A stretch of 64,000 nucleotides of DNA. Origin: Bradyrhizobium sp. NDS-1. Its GTDB lineage: Bacteria > Pseudomonadota > Alphaproteobacteria > Rhizobiales > Xanthobacteraceae. Location: assembly GCF_032918005.1 (NCBI RefSeq), contig NZ_CP136628.1:4511501-4575500 (forward strand), written 5' to 3'. Below are positions 1-8,686 of this stretch, in pieces. Position 1 is the first letter of the stretch. The number at the start of each line of letters is the position of its first letter. The notes beneath the pieces were generated by a model that saw nothing but the letters and a program-made list of their open reading frames with translations, ran no database searches and had not been told where the DNA came from. Both the position numbers and the translations under genes were made by a program.

Positions 1-358
1 AGACGCGGCCGTCATCGCCAATCACGGGATCGCAGAGATAGACGAGCTTCGCATTCCGCGTGAGCGCCCGCTCGACGAAATCGGCGATCACGGCGGCATT
101 GCCGGGCGAGCCGAGATAGCCGGTCACCAGCACGGCGGCCTCGTCGACGAGCCCGCGCTCTTCCACACCCTTCAGGAGATCGGCGACGAGCTCGGTCTCC
201 AGCACCCGCCCGCGCAGGCTCGGGTAGCGCGGATGGTTGGACAGCAGCGTCGTCGGCACCGCCGCAACGTTCACGCCCTCCGCCTGCATGGCATAGGCGG
301 CCGCGCTGTTGCCGACATGGCCGTGGACTACCTGGCTTTGAATCGAGATGACGAGCAT
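1..358 (-). CDS. Pyridoxal kinase, C-terminus outside window
   Basis: The first 119 residues of a PdxY/PdxK-type pyridoxal kinase, which phosphorylates pyridoxal with ATP in vitamin B6 salvage. The N-terminus has the family opening MLVISIQSQVVHGHVGNSAA, then a segment with SNHPRYPSLRGR and a domain ending in LCDPVIGDDGRV, where ATP-binding and catalytic residues would follow. An in-frame stop just upstream leaves ATG at 358 as the only plausible start; no good ribosome-binding site precedes it. The gene runs off the left edge, so the catalytic Asp region is unseen. Family confidence is high; PdxY versus PdxK cannot be separated. Confidence 0.85.
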   Translation of the reverse strand, partial: MLVISIQSQVVHGHVGNSAAAYAMQAEGVNVAAVPTTLLSNHPRYPSLRGRVLETELVADLLKGVEERGLVDEAAVLVTGYLGSPGNAAVIADFVERALTRNAKLVYLCDPVIGDDGRV

Positions 359-536
359 GAAGGAGGTCCGTAGGGTCTATTGTCGAGCGACACAAGCACG
401 CATCGTAGCTCGTATGGCGCGCAGCGTAATCCGAGAATCGCGCGGCGGCGTCATGCCGCGTTTCCGCCAACGTCGCAGGCCCGTCACTCACATGTGATAC
501 CTGCTGCCGGCCAAAGCCGAGCGCCGCATGCTAAAC

Positions 537-550
537 ATACCGTGCGGTAT
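537..550. promoter_or_regulatory. Palindromic operator upstream of SMR gene
   Basis: ATACCG-TG-CGGTAT is a perfect 6-2-6 inverted repeat ending 23 bases before the SMR start codon. This form is typical of TetR-family operators, and a TetR gene overlaps the end of the SMR gene, so autoregulation of the pair is the simplest reading. Confidence 0.6.
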
Positions 551-573
551 CTTTCTTTCGCACTAGGCCGACC

Positions 574-918
574 ATGACCTCCGCCTTCAATGCCTACGCA
601 GCGCTCGCCCTCGCCATCGTTTTCGAGGTCACCGCATCGGCCTTCCTGCAGCAATCCGCGCAGTTCACCCGGCCGTGGCCGACACTGGCCATGGTGCTGT
701 TCTATGTCGCCTCCTTCTACGCGCTGTCGGTCGCGATCCGCGTCATCCCCTTGAGCATCGCCTATGCGATCTGGGGCGGGGTCGGCATCATCCTGACCGC
801 CACCGTGTCCTTCGTGCTGTTCCGCCAGATGCTGGACGCTGCGGCCTTCGTCGGCATCGCGCTGATCGTGTCAGGGGTCGTGATCATCAACCTGTTCTCG
901 CAGACCACGGCGCATTGA
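574..918 (+). CDS. SMR family multidrug efflux transporter
   Basis: A 114-residue small multidrug resistance protein with four hydrophobic helices, which exports cationic drugs in exchange for protons as a dimer in the inner membrane. The membrane-embedded acidic residue of the family lies in helix 1 (AIVFEVTASAFLQ, Glu18), and the conserved YAIWGGVG motif of helix 3 is present. It ends in a TGATG overlap with the downstream TetR gene, so the two are probably co-translated. The length is normal for the family. EmrE-like versus SugE-like specificity cannot be decided from sequence. Confidence 0.9.
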   Translation: MTSAFNAYAALALAIVFEVTASAFLQQSAQFTRPWPTLAMVLFYVASFYALSVAIRVIPLSIAYAIWGGVGIILTATVSFVLFRQMLDAAAFVGIALIVSGVVIINLFSQTTAH

Positions 919-1505
919 TGCCGGAAAACCGCTACACCCGCGCCAAGCAGCCCGAGCAGGTCCGGCGCGCCCTGCTCGACCACGCCGCGGCAATCGCCAT
1001 GGACCATGGCGTCGCCGGTGTCACGGTGCAGGCGGTCGCAGCGGCGGCCGGCGTCACCAAGGGCGGGCTATTTCACCATTTTGGCAGCAAGCAGGCGCTG
1101 ATCGAGGGCCTGTTTGCCGACCTCCTCGCTCGCGTCGATGCCGAGATTGACGCCGCAGTCGGATCCGATCCGAAGCCACGCGGCAGCTTCACGCGGGCCT
1201 ATGTGAATGCGGTGTTCACCGGCAAGGCGTTCGGATTCGCGACCCCGTGGGCGGCATTGAGCATGGTCGTCGTCACCGATCCGCCGCTGCGCCGGCTCTG
1301 GAACGACTGGATCAAGGCGCGCCTGAAGCGTCATCGCACGACCGACGGCGCACCCGATCTGCACATCGTGCGCCTGGCCGCCGACGGCGCCTGGCTCTCC
1401 TATGTCACGACGGGACAAACGCGCATGAGCGCCGAGCTTCGCGCCGTGCACGCAAGGCTGCTTGCACAGACCTATCGACGCGGACAGTGGGGCCCGGCAG
1501 CCTAG
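918..1505 (+). CDS. TetR/AcrR family transcriptional regulator
   Basis: A 195-residue regulator with an N-terminal helix-turn-helix (about residues 30-60; GVTVQAVAAAAGVTKGGLFHHFGSKQALIE is the TetR signature region) and a divergent helical ligand domain. Its ATG shares a base with the stop of the SMR exporter, indicating translational coupling. It is the likely repressor acting on the palindrome ahead of the exporter. The longer open frame upstream lies inside the exporter gene and is not used. Confidence 0.88.
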   Translation: MPENRYTRAKQPEQVRRALLDHAAAIAMDHGVAGVTVQAVAAAAGVTKGGLFHHFGSKQALIEGLFADLLARVDAEIDAAVGSDPKPRGSFTRAYVNAVFTGKAFGFATPWAALSMVVVTDPPLRRLWNDWIKARLKRHRTTDGAPDLHIVRLAADGAWLSYVTTGQTRMSAELRAVHARLLAQTYRRGQWGPAA

Positions 1506-1578
1506 CGGCCCTGCTCCGGCCTGGGCAGACGCGGTCGAAATAGCGATCTCAAATGTCGTCCGCTCGCCCAGCCCGCGG

Positions 1579-1785
1579 TCAGGCCGCCGACAGCTGATCG
1601 AACTCGGGCGGTGCGTAGGCCTTGCCGTCCTGATCGGTGATAACGACCCGCCACCCCTCGCTGGCCCACACTTTCGCCTTCGCCACGATGAGCAGCCGGC
1701 TCTCGCGGGCGAAACTGTACTTTTCGTTGTCGCGTTCTGCGATCATCTTGTAGGCCAATTCGCGTCCCCTTGCGTCGCCCTGCAC
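1579..1785 (-). CDS. Small conserved hypothetical protein (68 aa)
   Basis: A short soluble protein with no family I recognise; it includes the stretch KYSFARESRLLIVAKAKVW followed by a GWRVVITDQDG turn. I chose the GTG at 1785 because GAGGAGG lies about five bases upstream, an excellent ribosome-binding site; a longer ATG reading has none. The frame is rich in charged residues and looks translated. It stands alone between the TetR gene and another small gene. Confidence 0.55.
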   Translation of the reverse strand: MQGDARGRELAYKMIAERDNEKYSFARESRLLIVAKAKVWASEGWRVVITDQDGKAYAPPEFDQLSAA

Positions 1786-2028
1786 CCAGCCTCCTCGTGG
1801 CAGCGGGCTTTGGCGGCAATTCGCCGGGAGCGTGGCAATTTGGTGCCATCCGCACAGCATGGCGGTGGCGGGCGGCAAAGCGTGCCCCGCAGGAATCCGA
1901 TTCCATCCCTCGCAGGCTTGCCCGCCTGCGACGGCACGGGGCCGTCTTGATGTCGTCCTCGATCAGCCGCCGGGCGGTTCGTCCCGTCACATCAGCAATG
2001 AAACCGATCGTCCCACGCCCGAACTCCG

Positions 2029-2307
2029 CTAGTGCACGCGGATGATGTGGGGGCGGCCCAGATCGATCAGCCCCTGCACCGCCGAGAGGCGATCGTCGAG
2101 GGCTGCGATGGTGAGCAGCAGATTGTTGCGGCGCTCGTCGAGCATGCCCATCTCGGCGCCGGTGAGCTTCATGCTCGTCCGTTCCTTTTGAATCCCTTCG
2201 AGGGACTCGCGCAATCCGGCAATCAGGCCGGTCAGCTGTTTGGCCTCTTTCGTCATCGAACGCTTCGCGACATTCTGGCGGCGCGAGTCCGCCTGGCTCT
2301 GTCTCAT
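2029..2307 (-). CDS. Small coiled-coil hypothetical protein
   Basis: A 92-residue, strongly helical protein: residues 20-85 show heptad-like spacing of Leu/Ile/Met (KQLTGLIAGLRESLEGIQ, LDERRNNLLLTIAALDDRL). This suggests a two-helix coiled coil. No enzyme motif, signal peptide or membrane segment. An internal Met at residue 18 (MTKEAKQL) is an alternative start. I do not recognise a family; the regular coiled coil argues that it is a real gene. Confidence 0.6.
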   Translation of the reverse strand: MRQSQADSRRQNVAKRSMTKEAKQLTGLIAGLRESLEGIQKERTSMKLTGAEMGMLDERRNNLLLTIAALDDRLSAVQGLIDLGRPHIIRVH

Positions 2308-2430
2308 GTCATCCTCCCGTGCCCCGCTGCCCCGAGTGGATACTTACAGCTTTGGATAGACATGTTACGATCGATGAAATCTGCCCGCGAAAAACCGACT
2401 TAAATTGTCGCGACCTCGACCTGGCGAAGA

Positions 2431-2456
2431 AAAGCCCGGCGCGGTGGCCGGGCTTT
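2431..2456 (-). terminator. Rho-independent terminator of the SH3 gene
   Basis: Perfect 10-bp stem AAAGCCCGGC / GCCGGGCTTT with a 6-base loop, followed on the minus strand by a T-rich tract. It lies 11 bases past the stop of the SH3-domain gene. Confidence 0.85.
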
Positions 2457-2467
2457 CCTTGGCGACG

Positions 2468-3442
2468 CTAGTGCTTCTGATGGCCACCGCCGGGGCCGCC
2501 GGCCGGTGCACCGCCGCCACGAGGGGCGGCATTGATGTGGGCAGCACCGCCGCCGCCGCCATGCGGCATTGCAGGTGCCGCCGCGCGCGGCGCCGGCATC
2601 TGCGCACGGGCATTCATCGGCGAACCGTGGCTGACACTCGGCTGGGCGACGCGGGGCGTCGCAGGCCGAGCCGCAGGCGTGGCCGAGACGCGCGGTGCCT
2701 CATGCCCACGCGTCATCGGCTGCGTGCGCACGGCGGTGCGGCCTGCAGCATGGTCGTGCATCATGCGCCCCTGCGCCTCACGTGGACCGCGGGTCTGCAC
2801 GGCAGTGCGCTCGTTCACGATACGCTCGCTGCGTCCGGCGCGAGTCCGGTCGACCGTCACCGCAGCATCGCGCTTGGAGATGGCAGCATCCGGCCGCGCC
2901 GTCGCGGCATCACGTCCGGAGATCGCCGCCCCGGCCTTGCCGCGCACGCCGCTGCGTTCGAGCGCTATCGCCGCGTCGCGCGTTGCCGCGCGACCGATGC
3001 GAGCCGCGCGCGGATCGATCGTCATCCGCGTCGCGACGCTCCGATGCGAGCTCCAGTAATTATTCCAATAAGCGTGGCGGCGATACCAGGGACGTCCGCC
3101 ATAGTGGCTCGACCAGTACGACGTCAGCACGAAGGGGACGACAGGAACGTCGATCACATCGACATAGTCGGGGAGATAGACGTAATGGTTGCGATAGAGA
3201 TATTCGAGATATTGCGACGACACCCAGCCGCGATCGTCTGAGAAGCTGACGTCGCACCAGGCATTGCCGCGCAGGCAGCCATGGATGTTGACGCGGGCGC
3301 CGCCGGGGATGCGATCGACCAGCGGAAAGCCCGTGCCCGGCCCGGCCCTCAAGCCGGTCGAGACGGTGACGATGCCCGGCGCGGCCAGTGCGGCTGTTGG
3401 CGCGAGCAGCAATGCGGCAAGTAAAACACTCTTGAATTTCAT
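2468..3442 (-). CDS. Secreted SH3-domain protein with basic, low-complexity tail
   Basis: A 324-residue exported protein. Residues 1-22 are a clear signal peptide (MKFKSVLLAALLLAPTAALA), followed by one bacterial SH3 (SH3b) domain at about 25-85 containing STGLRAGPGTGFPLVDRIPGG and WCDVSFSDDRGWVSS, as in proteins that bind peptidoglycan. A Tyr/Trp-rich linker follows, then about 180 residues rich in Ala, Arg, Pro and Gly ending in a Gly/His-rich tail. GAGGAGG precedes the ATG at 3442, so that start was chosen. Likely a cell-envelope protein; its role is unknown. Confidence 0.8.
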   Translation of the reverse strand: MKFKSVLLAALLLAPTAALAAPGIVTVSTGLRAGPGTGFPLVDRIPGGARVNIHGCLRGNAWCDVSFSDDRGWVSSQYLEYLYRNHYVYLPDYVDVIDVPVVPFVLTSYWSSHYGGRPWYRRHAYWNNYWSSHRSVATRMTIDPRAARIGRAATRDAAIALERSGVRGKAGAAISGRDAATARPDAAISKRDAAVTVDRTRAGRSERIVNERTAVQTRGPREAQGRMMHDHAAGRTAVRTQPMTRGHEAPRVSATPAARPATPRVAQPSVSHGSPMNARAQMPAPRAAAPAMPHGGGGGAAHINAAPRGGGAPAGGPGGGHQKH

Positions 3443-3597
3443 GGCGTGTTCCTCCTCTTTTGAATCGGAACGCGCAAGCGGAACGGGCGTTCCGTTTCCG
3501 TAGGTCTCATCCGTCGAAAGACGAAGCACAGGCTCCGCGCGGTTCAATATTCATCCGCCGTTCATCGGCCCGGCGCCGGCAATGGTGCTGCCGGATC

Positions 3598-5520
3598 TCA
3601 GCTCACCTGCAGCATGAACCCGTCGAAATACGATGCAAGCCCGGCAAAATCATCGAGCGGCAGCACGGTCGCAACATACTGGTCGGGCCGCACCACGATC
3701 ATGCAGCCGGCTGTCCGATCGATGCCCCGCATTGCGAAAACGTCGTGGCCGCTCTTGAGGTCAGGACAGAACATTTTCTCGTAGTCGCGCAAACCATAGC
3801 GCCCCTTGCGCGGGAGCAGCAATGGCGGCATTGCCTCGATGGCGAGTTCGCGATGGCCCTGCTGGAATATCGCGCGCAGATCGATCACGCTGTCGATGTC
3901 GGCGCCGCCAGGCGTATATCGCCGGACCGGCGACTTCGGGGACTCCGCGAGGAAATTGCACAGCGCGCGAATGGCCGAGCCTGCGGCGGCAGGATCTTCG
4001 GCGGGCGAGAACGCGTAGATGCGGAAGCGGCCGTCGGCGTGCGCGGCGTGACCGAGATGGACCGGCTTTGCATCGGCAAGCCGGATCACCGGGGCGGAAT
4101 GGAAGCGCTTGCCGATCACGAAGCCTTGCGCGAGGTGCTGATGCGACCCGGCGCCGGTGAGAAGCGACGGCTTGTAATGCGTGGCCGTGCCGGCGGTGTA
4201 GCGGCCGTGCCTGACGAAATAGTCCTGCGTCCTGGCGGCATCGGCGCCGCCGGCCTTGGCGGCGGAGGCGAGAATTCCTGCCCACTCGCGGTCGAAGTCG
4301 ATCAGCTCCTTGGCAACCGCCTGGCGCTCCTCCGAATAGGAATGCATCAGGTGTGGCGCGCACTGCTTCCGCATGACGGCGGCGAGCTTCCAGCCGAGAT
4401 TGAAGGCATCCTGCATCGAGACGTTCATGCCCTGCCCCGCCTTCGGACTGTGGGTATGGCAGGCATCGCCGGCGATGAAGATGCGCGGTAGACGCGTCTC
4501 GATCGCGGCCTCCGGCACGTCGTCGAACTTGTCGGTCAGGCGCTGGCCGATCTCGTAGACCGACCACCAGGCGATCTCCTTCACCTCGAGCGTATGCGGC
4601 TTCAGGATTCGCTGCGCCTTGGCGATCACGTCATCGGCCGTGATATTGCGGTTGGCGACGCGTTCACCGGCCTCGAGCTTGGCGAGCTCGACATAGATGC
4701 GGACCATGTAGCCGCCTTCCCGCGGGATGATCAGCAGGCTGCCATCCTTCGCCGACTGGACGAGCGACTTGAAGCGGATGTCCGGAAAATCGGTCACGGC
4801 CAGCACGTCCATCACGCCCCAGGCGTGGTTGGCGGAATCGCCGTGCAGCTCGCGGCCGATCGACCTGCGCACGGTGCTGCGGGCGCCATCGCAGCCGACG
4901 ACATAGCGCGCTCTGATCGTCTCGATCTCTCCTTCATGCGCGGTATCGATCCGCTCGAGCCGCACGGTCACGGCATGATCGTCGACAGCCGCGAACTGGT
5001 CGACCTCGAGGTTGATGAGGCGGCGGCTGTAAAAGGGCTCCAGCTTGGCCGGCGATTTGCGCATGACGTCGAGAAAGCCGTCATGGATGCGTGCCTGGTT
5101 GAGGATGACGTGCGGAAATTCAGATAGCCCGTCCTCGACGTCCTGCACACGGCCGCTGCGGATGACGGTCTCGGGCGAACGTTCGTCCGGCTTCCAGAAC
5201 GTCGTTTCGTTGACCCAATAGGCCTCCTTCAGCACGCGCTCGCTGAAGCCGTAGGCGTGAAACATTTCCATGGTGCGGCAAGCGATGCCGTCGGCCTGCC
5301 CGACCAGCAGCCGATCGGGCTTCTGCTCGATGATGCAGGTCTTGATATCGGGGAACTGCGCAAGCTGGGCGGCGAGTGTGAGGCCCGCAGGGCCACAGCC
5401 GACGATGAGGACATCGACTTCGTCGGGCACGGCGCCCGTGGCGCCCGAGGCCTGAACGCGCTCGGCGGGATCGGCGAATTCAGGATCGCCCGGCTGAAAT
5501 CCATTCAGATGGAATTGCAT
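3598..5520 (-). CDS. mobA: FAD-dependent aromatic hydroxylase, 3-hydroxybenzoate 4-monooxygenase type
   Basis: A 640-residue class A flavoprotein monooxygenase. FAD/NADPH motifs are all present: GxGxxG at 41-46 (VGCGPAGLTLA), the DG motif at 212-213 (VVGCDGARSTVRR), the GD motif at 352-353 (IFIAGDACHTHSPKAGQG), and a C-terminal thioredoxin-like domain from about 450. Length and architecture match Comamonas MobA, which makes protocatechuate from 3-hydroxybenzoate; phenol 2-monooxygenase is the main alternative. GGGAGAG precedes the ATG. It is divergent from a MarR gene with a shared operator, as known for mobA/mobR. Substrate is inferred from family and context. Confidence 0.78.
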   Translation of the reverse strand: MQFHLNGFQPGDPEFADPAERVQASGATGAVPDEVDVLIVGCGPAGLTLAAQLAQFPDIKTCIIEQKPDRLLVGQADGIACRTMEMFHAYGFSERVLKEAYWVNETTFWKPDERSPETVIRSGRVQDVEDGLSEFPHVILNQARIHDGFLDVMRKSPAKLEPFYSRRLINLEVDQFAAVDDHAVTVRLERIDTAHEGEIETIRARYVVGCDGARSTVRRSIGRELHGDSANHAWGVMDVLAVTDFPDIRFKSLVQSAKDGSLLIIPREGGYMVRIYVELAKLEAGERVANRNITADDVIAKAQRILKPHTLEVKEIAWWSVYEIGQRLTDKFDDVPEAAIETRLPRIFIAGDACHTHSPKAGQGMNVSMQDAFNLGWKLAAVMRKQCAPHLMHSYSEERQAVAKELIDFDREWAGILASAAKAGGADAARTQDYFVRHGRYTAGTATHYKPSLLTGAGSHQHLAQGFVIGKRFHSAPVIRLADAKPVHLGHAAHADGRFRIYAFSPAEDPAAAGSAIRALCNFLAESPKSPVRRYTPGGADIDSVIDLRAIFQQGHRELAIEAMPPLLLPRKGRYGLRDYEKMFCPDLKSGHDVFAMRGIDRTAGCMIVVRPDQYVATVLPLDDFAGLASYFDGFMLQVS

Positions 5521-5548
5521 GAGCTCTCCCGTCAAACATTCTTGATAT

Positions 5549-5574
5549 TGATCAGTATGCTGATGATCAGTATA
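5549..5574. promoter_or_regulatory. Twin MarR operator between mobA-like and marR genes
   Basis: TGATCAGTAT occurs twice in direct orientation, at 5549-5558 and 5564-5573. The second copy sits in a 19-bp near-perfect palindrome TATGCTGATGATCAGTATA (5556-5574), and the first in ATATTGATCAGTAT (12 of 14 palindromic). The position between divergent starts fits a MarR dimer controlling both genes. Confidence 0.65.
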
Positions 5575-5619
5575 CTTGTCAACGATCGTACACGTCGCGC
5601 CCGGTCTGAGGAGAATGCG

Positions 5620-6084
5620 GTGAAAGACAACAACGACATGCCCGGGCATCTGGCGCGCCGGTTCCAGCAGATCGCGGTTGCCGTGTTTCTGGCCGAGGTC
5701 GAGGATGCCGGCTTCGACCTGACGCCGGTGCAATACGCCGCGCTGGCGACCATCAAGGCCAATCCGGGGCTCGACCAGGTGACGCTCGCAGGATTGATCG
5801 CCTACGACCGCACCACCATCACCGGCGTGATTGATCGCCTGGTGCAGAAGGGGCTGATCGAGCGCCGCGCCTCAAGCCGCGACCGCCGCGCCCGCGAGCT
5901 CGGGATTACCGACGAGGGTCGGCGTACCCTGCGCAAGGTCACGCCGGCCGTGGAATCGGCCCAGCGCATCATCCTGCGCGGCCTCAGCGCAAAGGAGGGC
6001 GAGGAATTGATGCGGCTGCTGCACAAGGCGATTGCCGCCGGCAATGAGCTCAGTCGCGCGCCGCTGCGCGAAGTGCAGGTCTGA
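5620..6084 (+). CDS. mobR: MarR family transcriptional regulator (MobR-like)
   Basis: A 154-residue winged-helix regulator. The MarR DNA-binding core is at about 50-110 (VTLAGLIAYDRTTITGVIDRLVQKGLIER, then wing DRRARELGITDEG). The start is GTG, with GAGGAG six to seven bases upstream. Divergent from the mobA-like hydroxylase, with paired TGATCAGTAT sites between them. MobR of Comamonas represses mobA and is released by 3-hydroxybenzoate; I infer the same role here from gene order, not from the ligand pocket. Confidence 0.75.
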   Translation: MKDNNDMPGHLARRFQQIAVAVFLAEVEDAGFDLTPVQYAALATIKANPGLDQVTLAGLIAYDRTTITGVIDRLVQKGLIERRASSRDRRARELGITDEGRRTLRKVTPAVESAQRIILRGLSAKEGEELMRLLHKAIAAGNELSRAPLREVQV

Positions 6085-6201
6085 TTTCAGACGCGTCCGC
6101 AATTGTCGCGGCGGGCTAAACCAGGAACTAACTTTCAGCTGCTAACGTCGGCCGCATTGCACGCTTAACGCGCGATTAACTTTTGCGGGACGGAGTTCCG
6201 G

Positions 6202-6633
6202 ATGTTCAGGTTCCTCGTTATGGCCGCAGCCATGACGCTCTCGGCCAGTCATGCTGTGGCGGGCGGCCATGGCGGCGGAGACCCTCCTCCGCCGAAGGTC
6301 GAGGCACCGGTGGCTCCAGCCAAAGTCATCCTGACCAAGCAGGGTCCCAAGCTCGTCAATCTCAACGGAATGACGCTCTATACCTATGAGCGCGACACTA
6401 CCGGAAAGACGTCGAGCTGCAACGGCAAGTGCACCGAGAGCTGGGTGCCGCTCGCCGCTACGGCCGACGCCAAAGCCGTCGGCGACTTCACCGTGATCAG
6501 CCGCGACGACGGCAGCAGGATGTGGGCGTACCGCTACCGTCCGCTCTACACTTCACCGGCCGACAAGGCGCCGGGCGATGCCAACGGCAACGCCATGACG
6601 CTGCAATGGCGGGTCGCTCGGCCTGAGAACTAG
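6202..6633 (+). CDS. Secreted repeat protein (COG4315 / lipoprotein_15 type)
   Basis: A 143-residue protein with a signal peptide (residues 1-20, ending ASHAVA) and a Gly/Pro-rich linker. The family's two repeats follow: NLNGMTLYTYERDTTGKTSS with CNGKCTESWVPL, then RDDGSRMWAYRYRPLYTSPAD. Two Cys in CNGKC could form a disulfide. Periplasmic; the function of the family is unknown. It stands alone on the plus strand, convergent with an L,D-transpeptidase gene. Confidence 0.8.
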   Translation: MFRFLVMAAAMTLSASHAVAGGHGGGDPPPPKVEAPVAPAKVILTKQGPKLVNLNGMTLYTYERDTTGKTSSCNGKCTESWVPLAATADAKAVGDFTVISRDDGSRMWAYRYRPLYTSPADKAPGDANGNAMTLQWRVARPEN

Positions 6634-6675
6634 CGCAAGATCGTCGCGCGAGAGTCGCAGCGCGCACGAATTTCC

Positions 6676-7329
6676 TTAGCCTCGCCAGCCTCCGCCGGCC
6701 TCCGCTCGCGCGCTCTGTCCGGGCGGCAGCACGACGACCATCGAATTGAGCTTCACCCGATCGTACAGATCGATCACGTCCTCGTTTCGCATCCGGATGC
6801 AGCCTGACGAGATTGCCTGCCCGATATATTCCGGCTGGTTGGTGCCGTGGATGCGGTAGAGCGTGTCCTTGTTGCCGGTATAGAGATAGATGCCGCGCGC
6901 ACCCAGCGGATTGGCCGGACCGCCGGGAACGCGCGCCGGATAAGGTCCGAGCCGCGCCTGGATGTCTGCCGTCGGAACCCAGTCGGGCCATTCCGCCAGA
7001 CGGCCAACCCGCGCAACGCCGGAGAACGCCATGGCTTCCTCGCCGACCGCAACGCCGTAGCGGATCGCCTTGCCTTCAGGCAGCACGTAATAGAGGTAGC
7101 GCGCGTCGGTATCGACGAGGATAGTGCCTGGCTGCTCCTTGCGGTGGTAATCGACGACGTGGCGGAGATATTGCTCGGGCACGTTCGCCTTCGCGTAAGG
7201 CGTATGCGCGAGCAACTGCCGGTCGCGCGGCGTCATGCTCGCGTCGCTCGACGGCGAAAGCGTTGCCTGCATGCAGCCGCCCAGCGGCAGCAAGGCAACA
7301 ACGAACAAAGCGAGTATGGATCTTGGCAC
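6676..7329 (-). CDS. L,D-transpeptidase lipoprotein (YkuD/ErfK family)
   Basis: A 217-residue envelope protein. A lipobox LGGC gives a lipidated Cys19 after a short hydrophobic leader. The YkuD domain covers about 70-205, with the catalytic HGTNQPEYIGQ...SSGCIRM signature (His and Cys nucleophile). Such enzymes make 3-3 cross-links in peptidoglycan or attach envelope proteins. GTG at 7329 places the lipobox at the usual distance; a TTG at 7383 would give an 18-residue extension, and neither start has a strong ribosome-binding site. Confidence 0.88.
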   Translation of the reverse strand: MPRSILALFVVALLPLGGCMQATLSPSSDASMTPRDRQLLAHTPYAKANVPEQYLRHVVDYHRKEQPGTILVDTDARYLYYVLPEGKAIRYGVAVGEEAMAFSGVARVGRLAEWPDWVPTADIQARLGPYPARVPGGPANPLGARGIYLYTGNKDTLYRIHGTNQPEYIGQAISSGCIRMRNEDVIDLYDRVKLNSMVVVLPPGQSARAEAGGGWRG

Positions 7330-7597
7330 CCCCGGCCCCCGAATAGCGATAGCAACGCCCCCAGCCTCCCCAGATGCTGACAAAATCGTGCTGAAAACAA
7401 GGCGGCGCGGAACACATGCGCGTGTTCGACAAATTGGGTTCCATCACCACAAACGGCGGAAGAGCGTCGCATCATCTCCATCCCCTCGCCTTGCTTTGGT
7501 CAAACCCGGCTGGACTCGTGCGTCATCGGGCCGGGCTGATCGGATTTGCCCGGCTCGCCGCACCAGATCGGCTCGCGCCAATGCGACCAGGACTTAA

Positions 7598-7626
7598 CAC
7601 CCGGGCTTCAAGCACCCGGGCTTCAA
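7598..7626. repeat. Tandem 15-bp direct repeat
   Basis: CACCCGGGCTTCAA occurs at 7598-7611 and 7613-7626, separated by one G. The second copy abuts the AAAGGAG ribosome-binding site of the next gene. It may be a slippage duplication or a regulatory repeat. Confidence 0.7.
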
Positions 7627-7636
7627 AGGAGCTGCG

Positions 7637-8686
7637 ATGCTCGCGACGCTGAACCCTAAGCAAATCGTCGATGAGATCGTGAAGGACACGGTCAAGGACA
7701 ACGATCCGCACGACGCGATTCAGATTTCACCCGACATCGTGCGGGCTTCGCGTCCCATCAGCGTTGCGCCCGCGCTGGCACCTGACGTCACGACGCGTCC
7801 GGAACCGAAATTCGCGCCGGAGCCCAGGTTCTCGCTTGAGCGCAAAATCTCTCTGGAGCCCCGGTTCAGTCCTGTCTCGGAGCCGCCGGCGGCACCCCCA
7901 CCCTCGGTTGATACTGCCGTACGCGTCGCAGCGAACGACGGTCATGGCCCGCGGAAGCGATCTGCCGTAGGCAACTGGATGCGCGGTGCATTCGTCACGT
8001 TCCTGTTTGCCGGAGGAAGCGTAGCCGCCACCATCGCGTGGGAGAAGCACGGCGATACCGCCAAACAAATGCTCGCCGAATGGACCCCGGTCTTGGCGTC
8101 GCTGCTGCCTCTGACATCGCAGTCCGCCACATCGCAGACCGCGCCGGTCGCCGCCGCCCAAGCCGCGCCGGCCGCGGAGCAAGCTGCCCCGCCTGCGGCA
8201 CAAGCGGCGGTCGATCAAACGGCCGTTCAACCCATAGCGCCGCCTGCGACCCAGGTTGCAGCCGCCGCGCCTGCGGCAACACCATCCGATGCCGCGCAGT
8301 CGGTGCAATCGATGACGCGCGACCTCGCCGCGATGGCGCAGCAGATCGAGCAGCTCAAGGCCAACATCGCCGAGTTGAAGGCCGGACAGGAGCAGATGGC
8401 CCGCGAGATGGCAAAGCCGCCCGCGCCGAAGCCGACAGCGGAGGTCAAGCCTCTCGATCCGCGCGCACGCGCAGCTGCGCTGCCGTCACCGCCGCCGGTT
8501 CGCAAACCGAAACCGGTCGTGTCGCACACTTACATGCCGGCCTCTTCGCCTGCGCCGCTCGCGCCTCCGCCGCCGCCCTCGCGAGCTGCCGCGATTCCGC
8601 CGCCATCGGCCGCACCTGTCACCACGACTGAAGCCGTTGCCGATGACGACGGACCAATCGTGCGTCCGCCGATGCCGTTGCGCTAG
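7637..8686 (+). CDS. Single-span membrane protein with Ala/Pro-rich domain
   Basis: A 349-residue protein of unknown function. Residues 1-110 are a cytoplasmic Pro-rich segment with repeated PxxPEPRFSLE-type units, followed by a basic patch (PRKRS) and one membrane span at about 116-135. An Ala/Gln/Pro low-complexity linker and a short coiled coil (MAQQIEQLKANIAELKAGQEQM, about 235-258) come next, and the C-terminus is Pro-rich. AAAGGAG seven bases before the ATG fixes the start. The shape resembles an inner-membrane scaffold; no catalytic motif is seen. Confidence 0.75.
   Translation: MLATLNPKQIVDEIVKDTVKDNDPHDAIQISPDIVRASRPISVAPALAPDVTTRPEPKFAPEPRFSLERKISLEPRFSPVSEPPAAPPPSVDTAVRVAANDGHGPRKRSAVGNWMRGAFVTFLFAGGSVAATIAWEKHGDTAKQMLAEWTPVLASLLPLTSQSATSQTAPVAAAQAAPAAEQAAPPAAQAAVDQTAVQPIAPPATQVAAAAPAATPSDAAQSVQSMTRDLAAMAQQIEQLKANIAELKAGQEQMAREMAKPPAPKPTAEVKPLDPRARAAALPSPPPVRKPKPVVSHTYMPASSPAPLAPPPPPSRAAAIPPPSAAPVTTTEAVADDDGPIVRPPMPLR

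Noticed and set aside
12..491. Long arginine-rich open frames on the opposite strand of many genes
   Set aside because: These are expected in high-GC DNA as mirrors of real genes; they lack ribosome-binding sites and domains.
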